Origin: Nannocystis pusilla
GTDB taxonomy: Bacteria > Myxococcota_A > Polyangia > Nannocystales > Nannocystaceae
Reading direction: 5' to 3'
Length of the DNA: 64,000 bases
NCBI RefSeq assembly: GCF_026626665.1
Contig: NZ_JAPNKE010000002.1
Location: 3,821,168 to 3,885,167, forward strand
Below the pieces are notes generated by a model. It was not told the DNA's origin and ran no database searches. It worked only from the letters and a program-made list of their open reading frames with translations. Of the stretch, positions 16,505-28,026 are shown piece by piece. The position numbers were made by a program, and so were the translations under genes. Position 1 is the first letter of the stretch; each line of letters begins with the position of its first letter.

Positions 16505-19500
16505 ATGATCGCCGTGCGAGGCTACGCGCTCCGCGAGAAGATCGAGGAAACCGCCGACTTCAGCATCCACCGCGCGCGCCGCGAGGCCGACGGCGCCCCG
16601 GTCTTGCTGAAGATCTTGCGCGCCGAGGGATCCACTGGCGCCGAGGTCGCGCGCTTCAAGCACCAGTACGAGCGCATCGCTCGCCTCGCCTCGCCGCGCC
16701 TCGTCGCGGTGCACGGCGTCGAGGAGTTCGCCGGCGCCTTGATCGTCGTGCTCGAGGACTTCCCGGGCCACGACCTCGCGCAGGTCCTGGCCGCGCGCCC
16801 GTCCCACCGCTTGCCGCTGGCCGAGGCGCTCGACCTCGCGGCCGCGCTCGCCGAGGGCCTCGCGGCCATGCACGCGGCGGGGCTCATCCACCGCGACCTG
16901 CGCCCGCCCAACGTGCTCGTCGGCGCCTCGGGCGCGATCAAGATCAAGGGCTTCGGCGTCGACGCCGAGCTCACCCACGCCCACGAGCAGCCCTACGCCG
17001 CGACGGTCCTCGTCGACGTCCTGCCCTACGTCTCGCCCGAGCAGACCGGCCGCATGAACCGCGGCGTCGACTACCGCACCGACTTCTACGCGCTCGGCGT
17101 CATCGTCTACCAGGCGCTCACCGGACTGCGCCCGTTCACGGCCCAGGACCCGATGGAGCTCGTCCACGCCCACCTCGCCCTCGCCCCCGTCCCGCCCGAC
17201 CGCGTCGATCCGACGATCCCCGCGCCCGTCTCCGCCATCGTCCTCAAGCTGCTGGCCAAAAACGCCGAGGACCGCTACCAGAGCGCCGAGGGCCTGCTCG
17301 CCGACCTCGATCGCTGCCGCGACGCCCTGCGCCGCACCGGCGCGATCGAGCCGTTCGTCCTCGGCGAGCGCGATCGCCAGGACCTGTTCCGGATCCACCA
17401 GAAGCTCTACGGCCGCGAGCACGACATCGAGGCGCTCACCGCCGCGTTCGAGCGCGCCTGCGCGGGCAGCCGCGAGATCGTCCTCGTCTCCGGCTATTCG
17501 GGCATCGGCAAGTCCTCATTGGTCCACGAGATCTTGAAGCCGCTGGCGCGCCGCAGCGGCTACTTCACCAGCGGCAAGTACGACCAGTACCACCGCGACG
17601 TGCCCTACAGCGCGGTGATCCAGGCCTTCGACGACCTCGTGCGCCAGCTCCTCGCCGAGAGCGAGGCCCGCATCCTCCGCTGGCGGAGCGCCATCCTCGA
17701 GGCGCTCGGCCCGAGCGCGCAGGTCGTCTGCGACGTCATCCCCTCGCTCGCCCACGTGGTGGGCCCTCAGCCGGCGGTCCCGGTGCTCGGCCCGATCGAG
17801 GCGCAGAACCGGCTGAAGTGGTGCTTCTTGCGCTTCGTCTCGGTGCTCGCGCGCGGCGCCCACCCGCTCGTCGTGTTCCTCGACGACCTGCAGTGGATCG
17901 ACGCCGCCAGCCTCTCGCTGCTGCGCGCCCTCCTCACCGACGACTCGCTCGAGGCGCTGTTCTTCTGCGGCGCCTACCGCGACAACGAGGTCGCGCCCGG
18001 GCACCCGCTCCTCCTGATGCTCGCGGACGCCGGCGTCGTCGTGCGAGACATCGTCCTCACTCCGCTCGCGCGCCCGCACCTGATCGAGATGCTCTCCGAC
18101 AGCCTGCGACGCCACGACTGCGGGCCGCTCGCCGACGCCGTGCTCACCAAGACCGGCGGCAACCCTTTCTTCGTGCAGGAGTTCATCCGCTCGCTGCACG
18201 ACCACGGCGTCCTCGCCTACGCCGCGGGCTCGGGCTGGCGCTGGGACCTCGCCGCCATCGACGCGCTCGGCTACACCGACAACGTCGTCGACCTCATGGT
18301 CCGCACCATCGCGCGCCTGCCCGCGGCCACCGTGCAGGCGCTCGAGCTCGCCGCCGCGATCGGCCACCGCTTCGACCTCGACGTCCTCGCCGCGGTCAGC
18401 GAGTGCTCGCCCGAGGACGCCTACGCCCGCCTCGACCCCGCCGTGAGCGAGGGGCTCGTGATCGCCGGGCGCGACGGCTACCGCTTCGCCCACGACAAGG
18501 TCCAGGAGGGCGCCTACGCCATGGTGCCGGAGGCGGACCGGCCCGGCTTCCACCTCCGGATCGGTCGCCTGCTCGCGGCCAAGCTCGACCTCACGGACAG
18601 CCAGAGCCTGTTCGACGTCGTCGGCCACCTGAACAGCGCCGGCGACCTCGTGTCGGACCCCGCCGAGCGGCTGAACCTCGCCCGCCTGAGCCTCGAGGCC
18701 GCGCGCCGGGCCGAGGACTCGGCGGCCTTCGGCGCCGCGCTGCGCTACCTGCATTCGGGCGTCCTGCGCCTCCCGGACGACGCCTGGACCTCGCACTACG
18801 CGCTGCGGGCCGAGTACGCCAAGAAGACCGCCCTCATGCTCTCGCTGTGCGGTCGGCACGACGAGGCCCTCGCGCTCCTCTCCGACTGCCTGCAGCGCGC
18901 CGCGAGCCGGATCGAGCGCAGCGAGGTGCTGCGGCTCAAGATGAAGGTGCAGGTGCTGAAGAACGACCTGCCCGCCGCGCTCGCGGAGGGGCTCGCCGCC
19001 TTGCGTCCGTTCGGCATCGACCTGCCGCCCTTCCCCGATCAGGCCATGGTCGACGCCCAGATCGACGCGACCATGGCGCTCGTCCGCGAGAAGACGCTGG
19101 CGGCGCTGCCGGACCTGCCGCCGCTGCGGGACCCCGAGATCTGCGCCCTACAGGACACCCTGCAGGAGCTGTTCGTCCCCTGCTATTTCCTCGCCACCAA
19201 CAACCTCGGCATCACCGTCGCCAAGGCCGTCGAGAACACCTTCCGCCACGGCCTGTCGACCACCGCGTCCTACGGCTGCGTGTTGTTCGCCATGTTCCTG
19301 TGCGCGCGCGGGGACATCGAGCTCGGCTACCGCCTCGGGCGCGCGGCCGTGGCGCTCGCCGAGCGCGACCCCGACAAGAAGACGGAGTCGATCGTCTGCA
19401 ACATGTGGGGCGCCTTCATCCAGCCGTGGAAGGAGCCCTACGCCGCCTGCAGGGAGCCGCTGCTCGTCGGCATGCGCACCGGCCTCGAGACCGGTCAATA

Positions 19501-22410
19501 CATCTGGTCGTTCTACAACACGGTCAACCTCATCACCAACAGCCTCCTGCGCGGCCTGCCGCTGTCCGACCTGCTCGCCGAGGCAGCGAGCCTCCAGCCG
19601 ATCCGCAAGCTCGACAAGTTCGACACCATCACCTGGATGGTCGGCGCGGTCGGCCAGCTCGCGCACCAGCTCTCGGTCGAGACCGCGAACCCGGCCAAAC
19701 TCAAGGGCGAGTGGATCGACATCGACGAGGTCGTGGCCGCGTCGCGCCGGATCGACAACCGGGCGTCCCTCTTCTTCGCCCACTTCTACATCGTGCTCCT
19801 CGACGTGTTCCAGGGCGCGTTCGAGGCCGCGGCCCGCATCGCCCTGGCGCTGAACCTCGAGATCCCGGCCGTGGCGGCCTGGCACGGCAACCCTGCGTTC
19901 CACTTCTACGGCGGCATCGCCCTCACGCAGGCGGCGGAGGTCGTCGAACCCGACGAGCGCGCCCGCTTCCTCGCCCGCGCGCAGGACTTCGCCGCCAAGC
20001 TGTCGCGCTGGACGGCCCTCTGCCCCGACAACCTCGCCCACCGCAGCGTCCTCCTCGACGCCGAGCTGAGGCGCGCCCGCGGGGACGCACGCGCCGCCGG
20101 CGACCGCTACGACGAGGCCATCGCCCTCGCGCAGCGCGGCGGCTACCTCCACGACGAGGCCCTCGCCAACGAGCTCGCCGGCCTGGCCTTCCGCGCGCGC
20201 GGCAAGGCCACCATCGCCCGCGCCTACCTCGCCGAGGCCCACCGCGCCTACGGACGCTGGGGCGCGACCGCAGCGATGCGACGCCTCGAACGCGCGTACC
20301 CCGACCTCGTGCCCGGCGAGCTGCTCGCCGCGCCCGCCGGCGCCACCCTCGACATCGGCTCGGTGCTCAAGGCCACCCAGGCCATCTCCGGCGAGATCGT
20401 CCTCGACCGCCTGCTCGACGCGCTCATGCGGATCCTCGTCGAGAACGCCGGGGCCCGGCGCGGGGTGCTGCTGCTGCTGCGCGACGGCCGGCTCGTCGTC
20501 GAGGCCGAGCACCGGATCGGCGACGCTGCGGTCCACGTGCTCGGCGCGGCGCCGCTCGAGGGCCGCACCGACCTGCCGCACAGCGTCATCACCTACGTGG
20601 CGCGCACCCGCGAGACCATCCTCCTCGACGACCGCGCGCTCGACGGCCCCTTCGGCCGCGACCCTTGCTTCGCCCGCGCCGCGCCCTACTCCTCGCTCGC
20701 CGCTCCGATCGTCTGCAAGGGCCGCCTGGCCGGCATCCTCTACCTCGAGAACGACCTCACCCGCTCCGCCTTCACCCCCGACCGCGTCGAGCTGCTGCGC
20801 CTGCTGTCGGCCCAGGCCGCCATCTCGATCGAGAACGCCCGCCTCTACGCCGACCTGCAGCAGGAGAACGCCGAGCGCCGGCGCGCCGAGGCGTTCTTGC
20901 GCGACAACCAGCTGCTCCTGCAATCGATCGTCGACAACACCACCGCCGTCGTGTTCGCCAAGGATCACGCGGGCCGCTACATGCTCGTCAACCGCGGCTT
21001 CGAGGAGCTGTTCCACCTGAACCGCACCCAGGTGATCGGCAAGACCGACCACGACCTCTTCCCGGGCGACCAGGCCGACGTCTACCGCGCCAACGATCTC
21101 CTGGTGGTCGAGCAGGATCGGCTGATGGAGATCGAGGAGGTCGCGCCGCGCCGCGACGGCCCGCGCACCTACCTGTCCCTCAAGTTCCCGCTCCGCGATC
21201 CCGACGGCAAGCCCGGCGGCGTGTGCGGCATCTCGACCGACGTCACCGCCCGCAAGCGGGCCGAGGACGTCCTGCGCCGCTCTCACTCCTTGCTCGAGGC
21301 GACCCTGGAGTCGACCGCCGACGGCATCCTCGTCGTCGACGCCGCGCAGCGCGTCGTGCGTCACAACCGCAGGTTCGTCGAGATGTGGCGGATCCCCGAT
21401 CACGTCCTCGCCACCGAGTCCGACCGCGCGTTCCGGATGTTCGTCCGCGACCAGCTCGCCGATCCCGAGGAGTTCCTGCGCGGCATCGACGCCCTCTACG
21501 CCACGCCCGAGGACAGCGCGGTCGCCATCATCACGCTCGCCGACGGGCGGGTGTTCGAGCGCTACTCGCAGCCGCAGCGCCTCGGCGAGCGCGTGGTCGG
21601 GCGCGTCTGGAGCTTCCGCGACGTCACCGCGCGCGTCCACGCCGAGCGGCAGCGCGACCGGCTCCTCATGGACGAGCGGCACGCGCGGGCCGCCGCGGAG
21701 GAGGCGGTGCGTCAGCGCGACGAGTTCATCTCGATCGCCTCGCACGAGCTCCGCACCCCGCTCACCAGCCTGCAGCTCGCCGTCCAGTCGCTGGAGAAGC
21801 GGCTCGCGCGGGGCGTCGACGTCGAGCGCGCGCGCTCGGTGGTCGCGGTGTCGAGCCGCCAGGTCCAGCGCCTCGCCGACCTCGTCGACATGCTCCTCGA
21901 CGTCTCGCGGATCCAGGCCGGGCGGCTCGAGCTGAACCGGGAGCCCGTCGACCTGCGCGCGCTGGTCATCGAGACCGTCGCCCAGTTCGACGACCAGCGG
22001 CGCAGTCGGGCAGCACCCTCACGATGCACGCGGAGCAGCCGGTCGTCGGCCAGTGGGACCCGTACCGCCTCGAGCAGGTCGTGACCAACCTGATCGCCAA
22101 CGCGATCAAGTTCGGCGAGAACGCGCCGATCGAGATCGCCGTGACCTCCGAGGACGGGTTCGCGCGGCTGTGCGTCACGGACCACGGCATCGGCATCCCG
22201 GCCGAGGTGCAGACGCAGCTGTTCGAGCGGTTCCGCCGCGGCGTCTCGTCGCGGCACTACGGCGGCCTCGGCCTCGGCCTCTACATCACGCGCACCATCG
22301 TCGAGGCGCACGGCGGGCGCATCCGCCTGGTCAGCGAGGCCGGCCAGGGCTCGACGTTCTGCGTCGACCTGCCGCTCTCGCCCGCGAGCGCGACGGCCGG
22401 CCAATCGTAG
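16505..22410 (+). CDS. Giant kinase/ATPase/GAF/PAS hybrid sensor histidine kinase, one frameshift
   Basis: About 1968 residues. In order: a protein-kinase-like domain (1-270; HRDLRPPN at ~128), an AAA-type ATPase (Walker A GYSGIGKSS at ~330, then VVFLDDLQW), a long helical region (~600-1260), GAF (~1290-1450), two PAS domains (~1468-1590 and ~1590-1710), HisKA (ASHELRTPLTSLQ with the phospho-His near 1745) and HATPase. The kinase DFG is replaced by GFG (IKIKGFGVDAEL), so phosphotransfer there is doubtful. One base is missing near 21990-22010, just after HisKA; the ATPase domain (VTNLIANAIKFGENAP, GLGLGLYITRTIVEAHGG) continues in the next frame to 22410. ATG 16505 was chosen as start; ATG 16475 is an alternative. 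No receiver domain or partner regulator is adjacent. Confidence 0.9.
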
Positions 22411-22888
22411 CGCGCCTCCTCGAGGCATTCGCCGCGGCCGCAGCGGCCGCCACTCTGACGATTGCCGCCGCTGTCCACGATCACAATATCGTGACCGATC
22501 CGCTGCCTCTACGCTCCTCCATCGAATCGCACTCGCCCCGGCCGCGCCCGACCGGTCGCGGACACCGGCGCCGCGTGGACCCGCAAAGGCCGGCGCTCCG
22601 ACGATCGCCGCGACGAATCGCGACGGTGATACCCTGTCCTCTCCATCCAATCGGACTCGCCCGGATGTCTCGTGCATCCGCGCACGCGCCAGCGACCCGC
22701 CGCCCCGCCTCGACCTCGGTCGCGCGTACCCGGAGCGCCACCTCGACGGCCCCATGGCGGTGTTCCGCGCCCCGCTCGACGACCGTCGCGCCCTCGCTCG
22801 CGCCGGCGCGCGTGCTCGCCTCGCGCCGCTCCGGGCCGCCCCGCGGACGCCTTGAAACCCCGCCGCCAGCTTCGCTATCGTCCTCGCC
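22411..22888. other. Gene-free region with an AT-rich inverted repeat
   Basis: No gene is evident in these ~480 bases. At 22476-22493 there is an inverted repeat CACGAT-CACAAT-ATCGTG in a locally AT-richer patch, with an overlapping near-palindrome TCACAATATCGTGA. It lies ~400 bases before the multihaem cytochrome gene and could be an operator, though distance makes the target unclear. Confidence 0.4.
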
Positions 22889-23914
22889 GTGGGCCCGCGC
22901 CGCCTCCTCGTCCTGCTCGCCGCGCTGTTGCCGGCCTGCGACGAGCGCCGTGCCCCGAGCGCGCGCGAGGCCGCCGCCACCTGGCTCCCGCGCGAGGACG
23001 AGTGCGCCGCCTGTCACGGCGAGATCGCCGACGCCTGGGCGCGCTCGCGGCACCACGCCGCCTTCACCAACGCCGACTTCCAGCGCGCCTACGCCCGCGA
23101 GCCGACCCCGTTCTGCCGCGAGTGTCACGCCCCCGAGCACGCGCGCTTGCCCGCGAGCGAGGCCGACGCGCTCGGCGTCGGCTGCCTCGCCTGTCACGGC
23201 GGTCCCGCGACGATCGTCACCGGGGCCGCGCGCACCGGCAGCGACGCCCCGCACGGCCTGCGCCGCGATCCCTCGTTCGCCACGCACACCTGCGCCCGCT
23301 GCCACGAGTTCGACTTCCCCGAGGGCAGCGGTCGCGCCCCCGGCACCATGATGCAGACCACCATGCGAGAGCACCGCGCCTCGGCGCACGCCGATCGCAG
23401 CTGCGCCGACTGTCACATGCCGGGCGCCGACCACGGATTCGCCTCCACGCGCGATCCCGCGGCCATGCAGCGCGCGCTCGAAGTCCTCGCCCGGCGCGAC
23501 GGCGACGCCCTCGCGCTCGACCTGCGCACGCGCGACGTCGGCCACGCCTTCCCCACCGGCGACCTGTTCCGCCGCCTCGCGGTCCACGCCGCCCTCGTCG
23601 ACGCCGACGGCCGCGAGCTCGCCCGCGACGTCCGCTACCTCGCGCGTCACTTCGTCCCCCGGCACCATCCCGACGGCCGCCTGCGCCACGACGCCGACCT
23701 CCCCGTCGCCGACGATCGGATCCACGGAGCCGCCCGGGTCCGCCTCGAGCTGCGGCCCGCCGGCCCGGGCGGCGCCGCCGAGCTGGTGTGGCGGATCGAC
23801 CTCGAGCGCGTCGACGCGCGCGATCCCGACCGCCCCGAAACCTCGACGATCGCTGATACGATTCGCCTCGCCGAGGGGCGCCTGCCTCCAATCACACCTG
23901 CGAGCTCGCCATGA
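22889..23914 (+). CDS. Multihaem c-type cytochrome lipoprotein
   Basis: Starts at GTG 22889 with a lipoprotein signal (LLVLLAALLPAC). The first ~185 residues hold five CxxCH haem-attachment motifs: CAACH, CRECH, CLACH, CARCH and CADCH. The spacing (including RHHAAF after the first and MP after the last) resembles the cytochrome c554/NapC-NrfA-related family. The C-terminal ~160 residues form a separate beta-rich domain (TRDVGHAFPTGDLFRRLAVHAALVD). It should be an extracytoplasmic electron carrier or reductase; the substrate is not evident. Its stop overlaps the next start by four bases. Confidence 0.88.
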   Translation: MGPRRLLVLLAALLPACDERRAPSAREAAATWLPREDECAACHGEIADAWARSRHHAAFTNADFQRAYAREPTPFCRECHAPEHARLPASEADALGVGCLACHGGPATIVTGAARTGSDAPHGLRRDPSFATHTCARCHEFDFPEGSGRAPGTMMQTTMREHRASAHADRSCADCHMPGADHGFASTRDPAAMQRALEVLARRDGDALALDLRTRDVGHAFPTGDLFRRLAVHAALVDADGRELARDVRYLARHFVPRHHPDGRLRHDADLPVADDRIHGAARVRLELRPAGPGGAAELVWRIDLERVDARDPDRPETSTIADTIRLAEGRLPPITPASSP

Positions 23915-25254
23915 CGACGACCGATCGTGCCACCATCCTCTTCGCGTCGATCGCCGCCGTCTGCCTCGGCGCCGCCTGTACCGCCAATCCCCCGCCCCGC
24001 GACGCCAAGCCGACCGCCGAGGCCGCGCCGACGCCCGCCGCCCCTGCTGCCCCCGAAGCCCCGCCCGCGGCCCCCGTCGCGGCCGCGCCTGCGGCTCCGC
24101 CCGCGCCTGCGGCCCCGCCCGCGCCCGCCGCCCCGCCGGCTCCTGCCAATGCACCGACCCCGCCGGACCCGCCCGCATTGCCCTCGCTCGCCGACGCCGA
24201 TTCGGACGCCCCCGCGACCGATCCCGCCGCCGATCCGGCCGCCGACCCCGCCGCGCCGGCTGCCCCGATCGCCCTGGTCGCCGCCTCGATCGCCTCCACC
24301 GAGCACACCGTCCAATGGCGCGACGTCGTCACCCTCGCCGCCGACACCGTGCCCAAGGGGTTTCAATACTTCGCCACCGGCGTGCTCGCCGGCGAGCCCC
24401 CGAATTTCTTCACCCTCGACGCCACCGGCGCCTGGAACCCGGCCGCCGTCTCGACCAGGCCGGGCCGGCTCAGCGGCCACTGGCCCGACGAGGCCTGGGC
24501 CGTCGAGATCGGCCACACCAACGATCGCGCCGTCCTCTCGCGGCTGCGACTGCATCGATTGCGCGGCCAGAGCCGGTGGGTCCCGCAGGCGATCGGCGTC
24601 GATCAATGGGTCATGGCCGACGACCTCGGCCCCGTGCGCAAGAGCTGGAACGTCGGCTTCCTCGCCGTCCACCGCGACAGCCTCGTGCGCATCGCCGGCA
24701 ACGGCGCCCCCGATCCCGCCATGCCGGTGGTGCGCGGATCGATCCGCGACTTCGTCGAGAGCAAGGCCGGCGACCTCTACGTCCTCTCGACCGACGACGT
24801 CACGTCTTACGTCCAGCTCGCCTGCGCCGACGAGACCTGCGTGCAGACGAACAGCACCCCGCTGCCCCCGGGCGCCTGGGAATGGGAGCACACCATCCCG
24901 CGGCAGAAGCACAGCGTGTCGATCGCCCTGCACGACGCCACCCACAACGTCACCAACCACGTCCTGCACTACGAGACCGGCGGCTGGAAGCTCGAGGCCC
25001 TGCCTGCGGGCGCTCGCCTCGCCGCGCTCTGGCCGACCAGCGACGGCGGCATGTGGGCCCAGACCGAGACCGGCCTGCTGCACCGCGATCCCGCCGGCGC
25101 GTGGCGCAGCGTCGCTCTCCCCGCCGGCTTCCAGCCCAGCGGCCCGGTGTTCGCGGCCATGACCGGCAACCTCGGCGAGCTCGTGATCGTCGGCGCCCGC
25201 GACGGCGGCCAGGTCGTGCTCGCCACCGCCGCCAAGGCGCAGGCCGCCGGCTGA
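23911..25254 (+). CDS. Lipoprotein with Ala/Pro linker and beta-propeller-like domain
   Basis: 447 residues, start ATG 23911 overlapping the cytochrome stop (ATGA), so translation is coupled. Signal peptide and lipobox end ...AAVCLGAAC. A ~90-residue Ala/Pro/Asp-rich linker with repeated PAAPPAPAAPPAPA and DPAADPAADPA follows. The C-terminal ~310 residues have repeating Trp/Gly strands (GDLYVLSTDDVTSY, GGMWAQTETGLLHRD, GELVIVGARDGGQVVL), as in a beta-propeller. I do not recognise the family. Because it is coupled to the multihaem cytochrome, it may form an outer-surface complex with it (inference). Confidence 0.8.
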   Translation: MTTTDRATILFASIAAVCLGAACTANPPPRDAKPTAEAAPTPAAPAAPEAPPAAPVAAAPAAPPAPAAPPAPAAPPAPANAPTPPDPPALPSLADADSDAPATDPAADPAADPAAPAAPIALVAASIASTEHTVQWRDVVTLAADTVPKGFQYFATGVLAGEPPNFFTLDATGAWNPAAVSTRPGRLSGHWPDEAWAVEIGHTNDRAVLSRLRLHRLRGQSRWVPQAIGVDQWVMADDLGPVRKSWNVGFLAVHRDSLVRIAGNGAPDPAMPVVRGSIRDFVESKAGDLYVLSTDDVTSYVQLACADETCVQTNSTPLPPGAWEWEHTIPRQKHSVSIALHDATHNVTNHVLHYETGGWKLEALPAGARLAALWPTSDGGMWAQTETGLLHRDPAGAWRSVALPAGFQPSGPVFAAMTGNLGELVIVGARDGGQVVLATAAKAQAAG

Positions 25255-25780
25255 TCGCGGGCACGCGCGCTCGTCGAGGTCGCCGCTCGACAGCCTGGAT
25301 TCCATGCACGCACACGGATGCGAACCGCGGCGTGGTCACGGGACACTCCGCCGGCGCGACCGATGAGAACCTCCGACAATACGAGGACGAGGCTCTTCCA
25401 GGTCCTCGACGCGCGACCTGGCACCGCCTCGCTCACCGCACCCGATTTCCCGCGGACCGTCCCTCCTCGATTGGCCCGGCGCACGAATGACAGGACCCCG
25501 ATTCCCGTTCGACCCCCGCGCGGTCCCTCGTGGTCGCCTCGATCGATCCGCGTACCCATCCCCGCCCTCCGCGCCGCCGAGTCATGACCTGCGCTTCAGC
25601 GATGTCCGCGAGGACCTCGCACCGCCGGCGCCGACATCGCACCAGCGCTTGCACGCCGGTGCTCGCACCACCGCCCTCCGTGTCGGCCCTCACGCCCTCG
25701 CCGGGCGCCCTGCACCGCCGTCTGCGCCGTCCCTGGCCCCATCTGGCGCGCGCCCGCCCGCCGTGCTAGGAGGCCCCGCC
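25255..25780. other. Gene-free intergenic region
   Basis: About 525 bases after the lipoprotein gene. Spurious Arg/Pro-rich frames only. The last bases carry CTAGGAGGCCCCGCC just before ATG 25781, a strong ribosome site for the next gene. Nothing else recognised. Confidence 0.45.
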
Positions 25781-27018
25781 ATGAGCGAGGAGCGCCGGCG
25801 CGTCCTGAACAACCTCGACCGCATCGAGGACCGCCTGCGCGACGCCCCCGAGGGCCTTCACGACGCCGGAGGACCGGCCGACGCGCGGGCCCTCGCCGCC
25901 TCCGGCCTCGCGCCCGACATCGCCCTGCTGTGGGCCACCTACGACGGCATCGACCTCGGCGGCGGCGAGGCGCGGGTCTACCCGCTGGCCGAGCACGCCG
26001 GGGCCACCGAGGCCGCCGCCGCCGACGGCCGGCTGCACCCGGGTGACCGCGTCATCGGCGAGCGCGGGCGCGACCTCCTCGTCCTCGCCGCCGACCCGCA
26101 CGCCGAGGGCGCCGACGTCGTCCTCGTCGAGGAGGACGGCGAGCGCCTGCCGTGCGCCTCCTCGGTCGACCGCATGGTCCTGGCCCTCCTCGGCGAGTTC
26201 TCGGTCCTGTTCGACGAGGACGGCGAGTACCAGGCCGACCTGTTCGGCGACGACGGCGAGCTCAGCCCCGCGGCCGAGCGCCGGATGCTGCGGCGCCACC
26301 TCGACCTCGACCCCGACGCCCCGCTGGCCCGCTTCCGCCTGGCCCAGTCGCTGCGCCGCGCCGGCGAGCTGCGCGGCGCGGCCCAGGAGCTGCGCCAGCT
26401 GCTGCGCCGCGCCCCCGACTTCGTGTGGGGCCACCTCGAGCTCGGCCGCGTCCGCCTCGGCGACGGCAAGCCCGGCGACGCGGTCGCCGCCTTCCGCAAG
26501 GCCGCCGAGCTGGCCGCCGAGCCGGGCCTGCGCGCCCACTGCCTGGCGCTGGCCTGCCTCGCGCTCGCGGGCATGTCCGAAAAGCCAGGCGCTTCGGCGC
26601 AGGGCTCGGAGGACATGCCCGACAAGCCAGGTCCTTCGGGGCATGGCGCCAAGGCCATGTCCGAGAAGACAGGCGCTGCGGCCAAGGCCGGCGCCGAGCG
26701 GGCCGCCCTGGCCGCCGCCGCCCTGGCCGCCAACCCGATGTTCGCCGCCGCCCAGGAGGCCGCCGTGCGCGACGCCCTGGAGCGCGAGGACGCGGCCGCG
26801 GCCGAAGAGCAGCTCACCCTCGGCCTCGCGGTCGTGCCCGGCCACCTCGGCCTGCTCGCCCTGCGCCCGGCCCTGGCCGAGCTGAAGGCGCGCGCCGCCG
26901 ACAGCGAGGACGACGAGGTCGACGACGAGGACGACCCGGACGCCGACATGGACCCCGCCCTGCTCGACGACGACGCCGAGCGGGTGGCCGCCCACGCCAG
27001 GCCCGAGCCGCCGGCTAA
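25781..27018 (+). CDS. TPR-like repeat protein with SUKH-like N-terminus
   Basis: Starts at ATG 25781 behind AGGAGG. The N-terminal ~150 residues (LAPDIALLWATYDGIDLGGGEARVYPL ... GDRVIGERGRDLLVLAAD) resemble SMI1/KNR4 (SUKH) proteins. Then come TPR-type helices (APLARFRLAQSLRRAGELRGAAQELRQLL; GDAVAAFRKAAELAAE). Between helices sits a ~38-residue insert (MSEKPGAS...EDMPDKPGPS...AMSEKTGAA) encoded by three copies of the CATGTCC repeat (26570-26683). The tail is very acidic. As written, the frame runs on through the opposing araC gene; one missing base in the C-runs just before 27010 would end it at TAA 27016-27018, which I take as the real end. Confidence 0.7.
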
Positions 27019-27871
27019 AGCGGACCTAACGCCTGGTACTGGCTCGGCGTCATCCCCATATGGCGGGCGAAAGCCCGCGAAAGCTCGGGTGGTCGGCAAA
27101 GCCGGCGCCCAGCGCGATCTCGAGGATAGAGCGCCGCGACGTCCGCAGCTCGCGGGCCGCCTGGCACAGCCGGAGCGTGCGCAGATAGGCGCCGGGGGTC
27201 ATCCCGACCACCTGCGCGAACTGGCGCAGGAAGTGGTACTTCGACAGCTCGGCGACGCTCGCCAGCTCGTCGAGCGACAGCGTGGTCGGGTCGATGCGCG
27301 GGTCGAGGCTGCGGATGTAATCGACCACGCGGGCGATCTTGCGGTGGGCGATGCGGTTGGTCGAGCGGCGCAGCGGCTCGCGCAGGTTGGAGAACTCGGT
27401 GAACGCGTGGCTGACCACGTGTTGCAGCGCGGCCTCGACCTCGAGCGTGCGCCCGGGCGCGTTGTCGCTGCGGACCAGGTCGTGCAGCGCCGTGATCGCC
27501 GACACCAGCTCGACGCGGCCGGTCACGCGCACGCTGGTGAATTCGGGCGCGCAGCGGGGCCCTGCCGCGTCTTCGACCAGCCCGAGCGCCAGCCGGCGGT
27601 CGACGTAGAGCGTGATGTAATCGACGTCGCTGCTGCCGCGGGCGTTGCCGGTGTGGACCTGCTGCGGGTTCATCAGCACCACGTCGCCCGGGTCGAAGCT
27701 GAACAGCCGACCCGCCACGTGGCACTCCTCGTGGCCCGCCAGCTGGGCGCAGATCAGGTACTCGTCGTGGAAGTGCGGCGTGAGCGGGCGACTGCCGTGC
27801 GCGCCGGAGGCGTGGTAGAGCGTGAAGCCCCGCCCGCCGAAAAACGCCGTGTGAAGATCGGCCCGGGCCAT
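27015..27871 (-). CDS. AraC family regulator, frameshifted near the C-terminus
   Basis: About 285 residues. The N-terminal cupin half reads LTPHFHDEYLICAQLAGHEECHV and FSFDPGDVVLMNPQQVHTG; the C-terminal double helix-turn-helix reads LDELASVAELSKYHFLRQFAQVVGMTPGAYL and SILEIALGAGFADHP. One base is missing in the three-base run 27087-27089; restoring it gives the canonical ending ELSRAFARHMGMTPSQYQ up to a TAG at 27015-27017. The gene is divergent from the aminotransferase operon starting at 28027, with 155 bases between, and is the obvious candidate regulator of that operon, probably responding to a small ligand. Confidence 0.85.
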
Positions 27872-28026
27872 GGCGCGAGCCTACTCCCGCCGCCGCGTGC
27901 GGTCCACCACCCGGGGCTCCGCCGGCCGGCGCGCGCGCGTGAATCGGCCCACGCGTGAGGGCGGCCTCACCGCCCGCCGCAGGGACAGCACAGCGATCGT
28001 GCGACCTCGGCGATACACTTCGAGAC

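Noticed and set aside
16372..22410. A 2012-residue Arg/Pro-rich reading frame overlapping the sensor kinase
   Set aside because: It is the out-of-frame image of a GC-rich gene; only its last ~130 codons (after 22010) encode a real domain, the kinase's own C-terminus.
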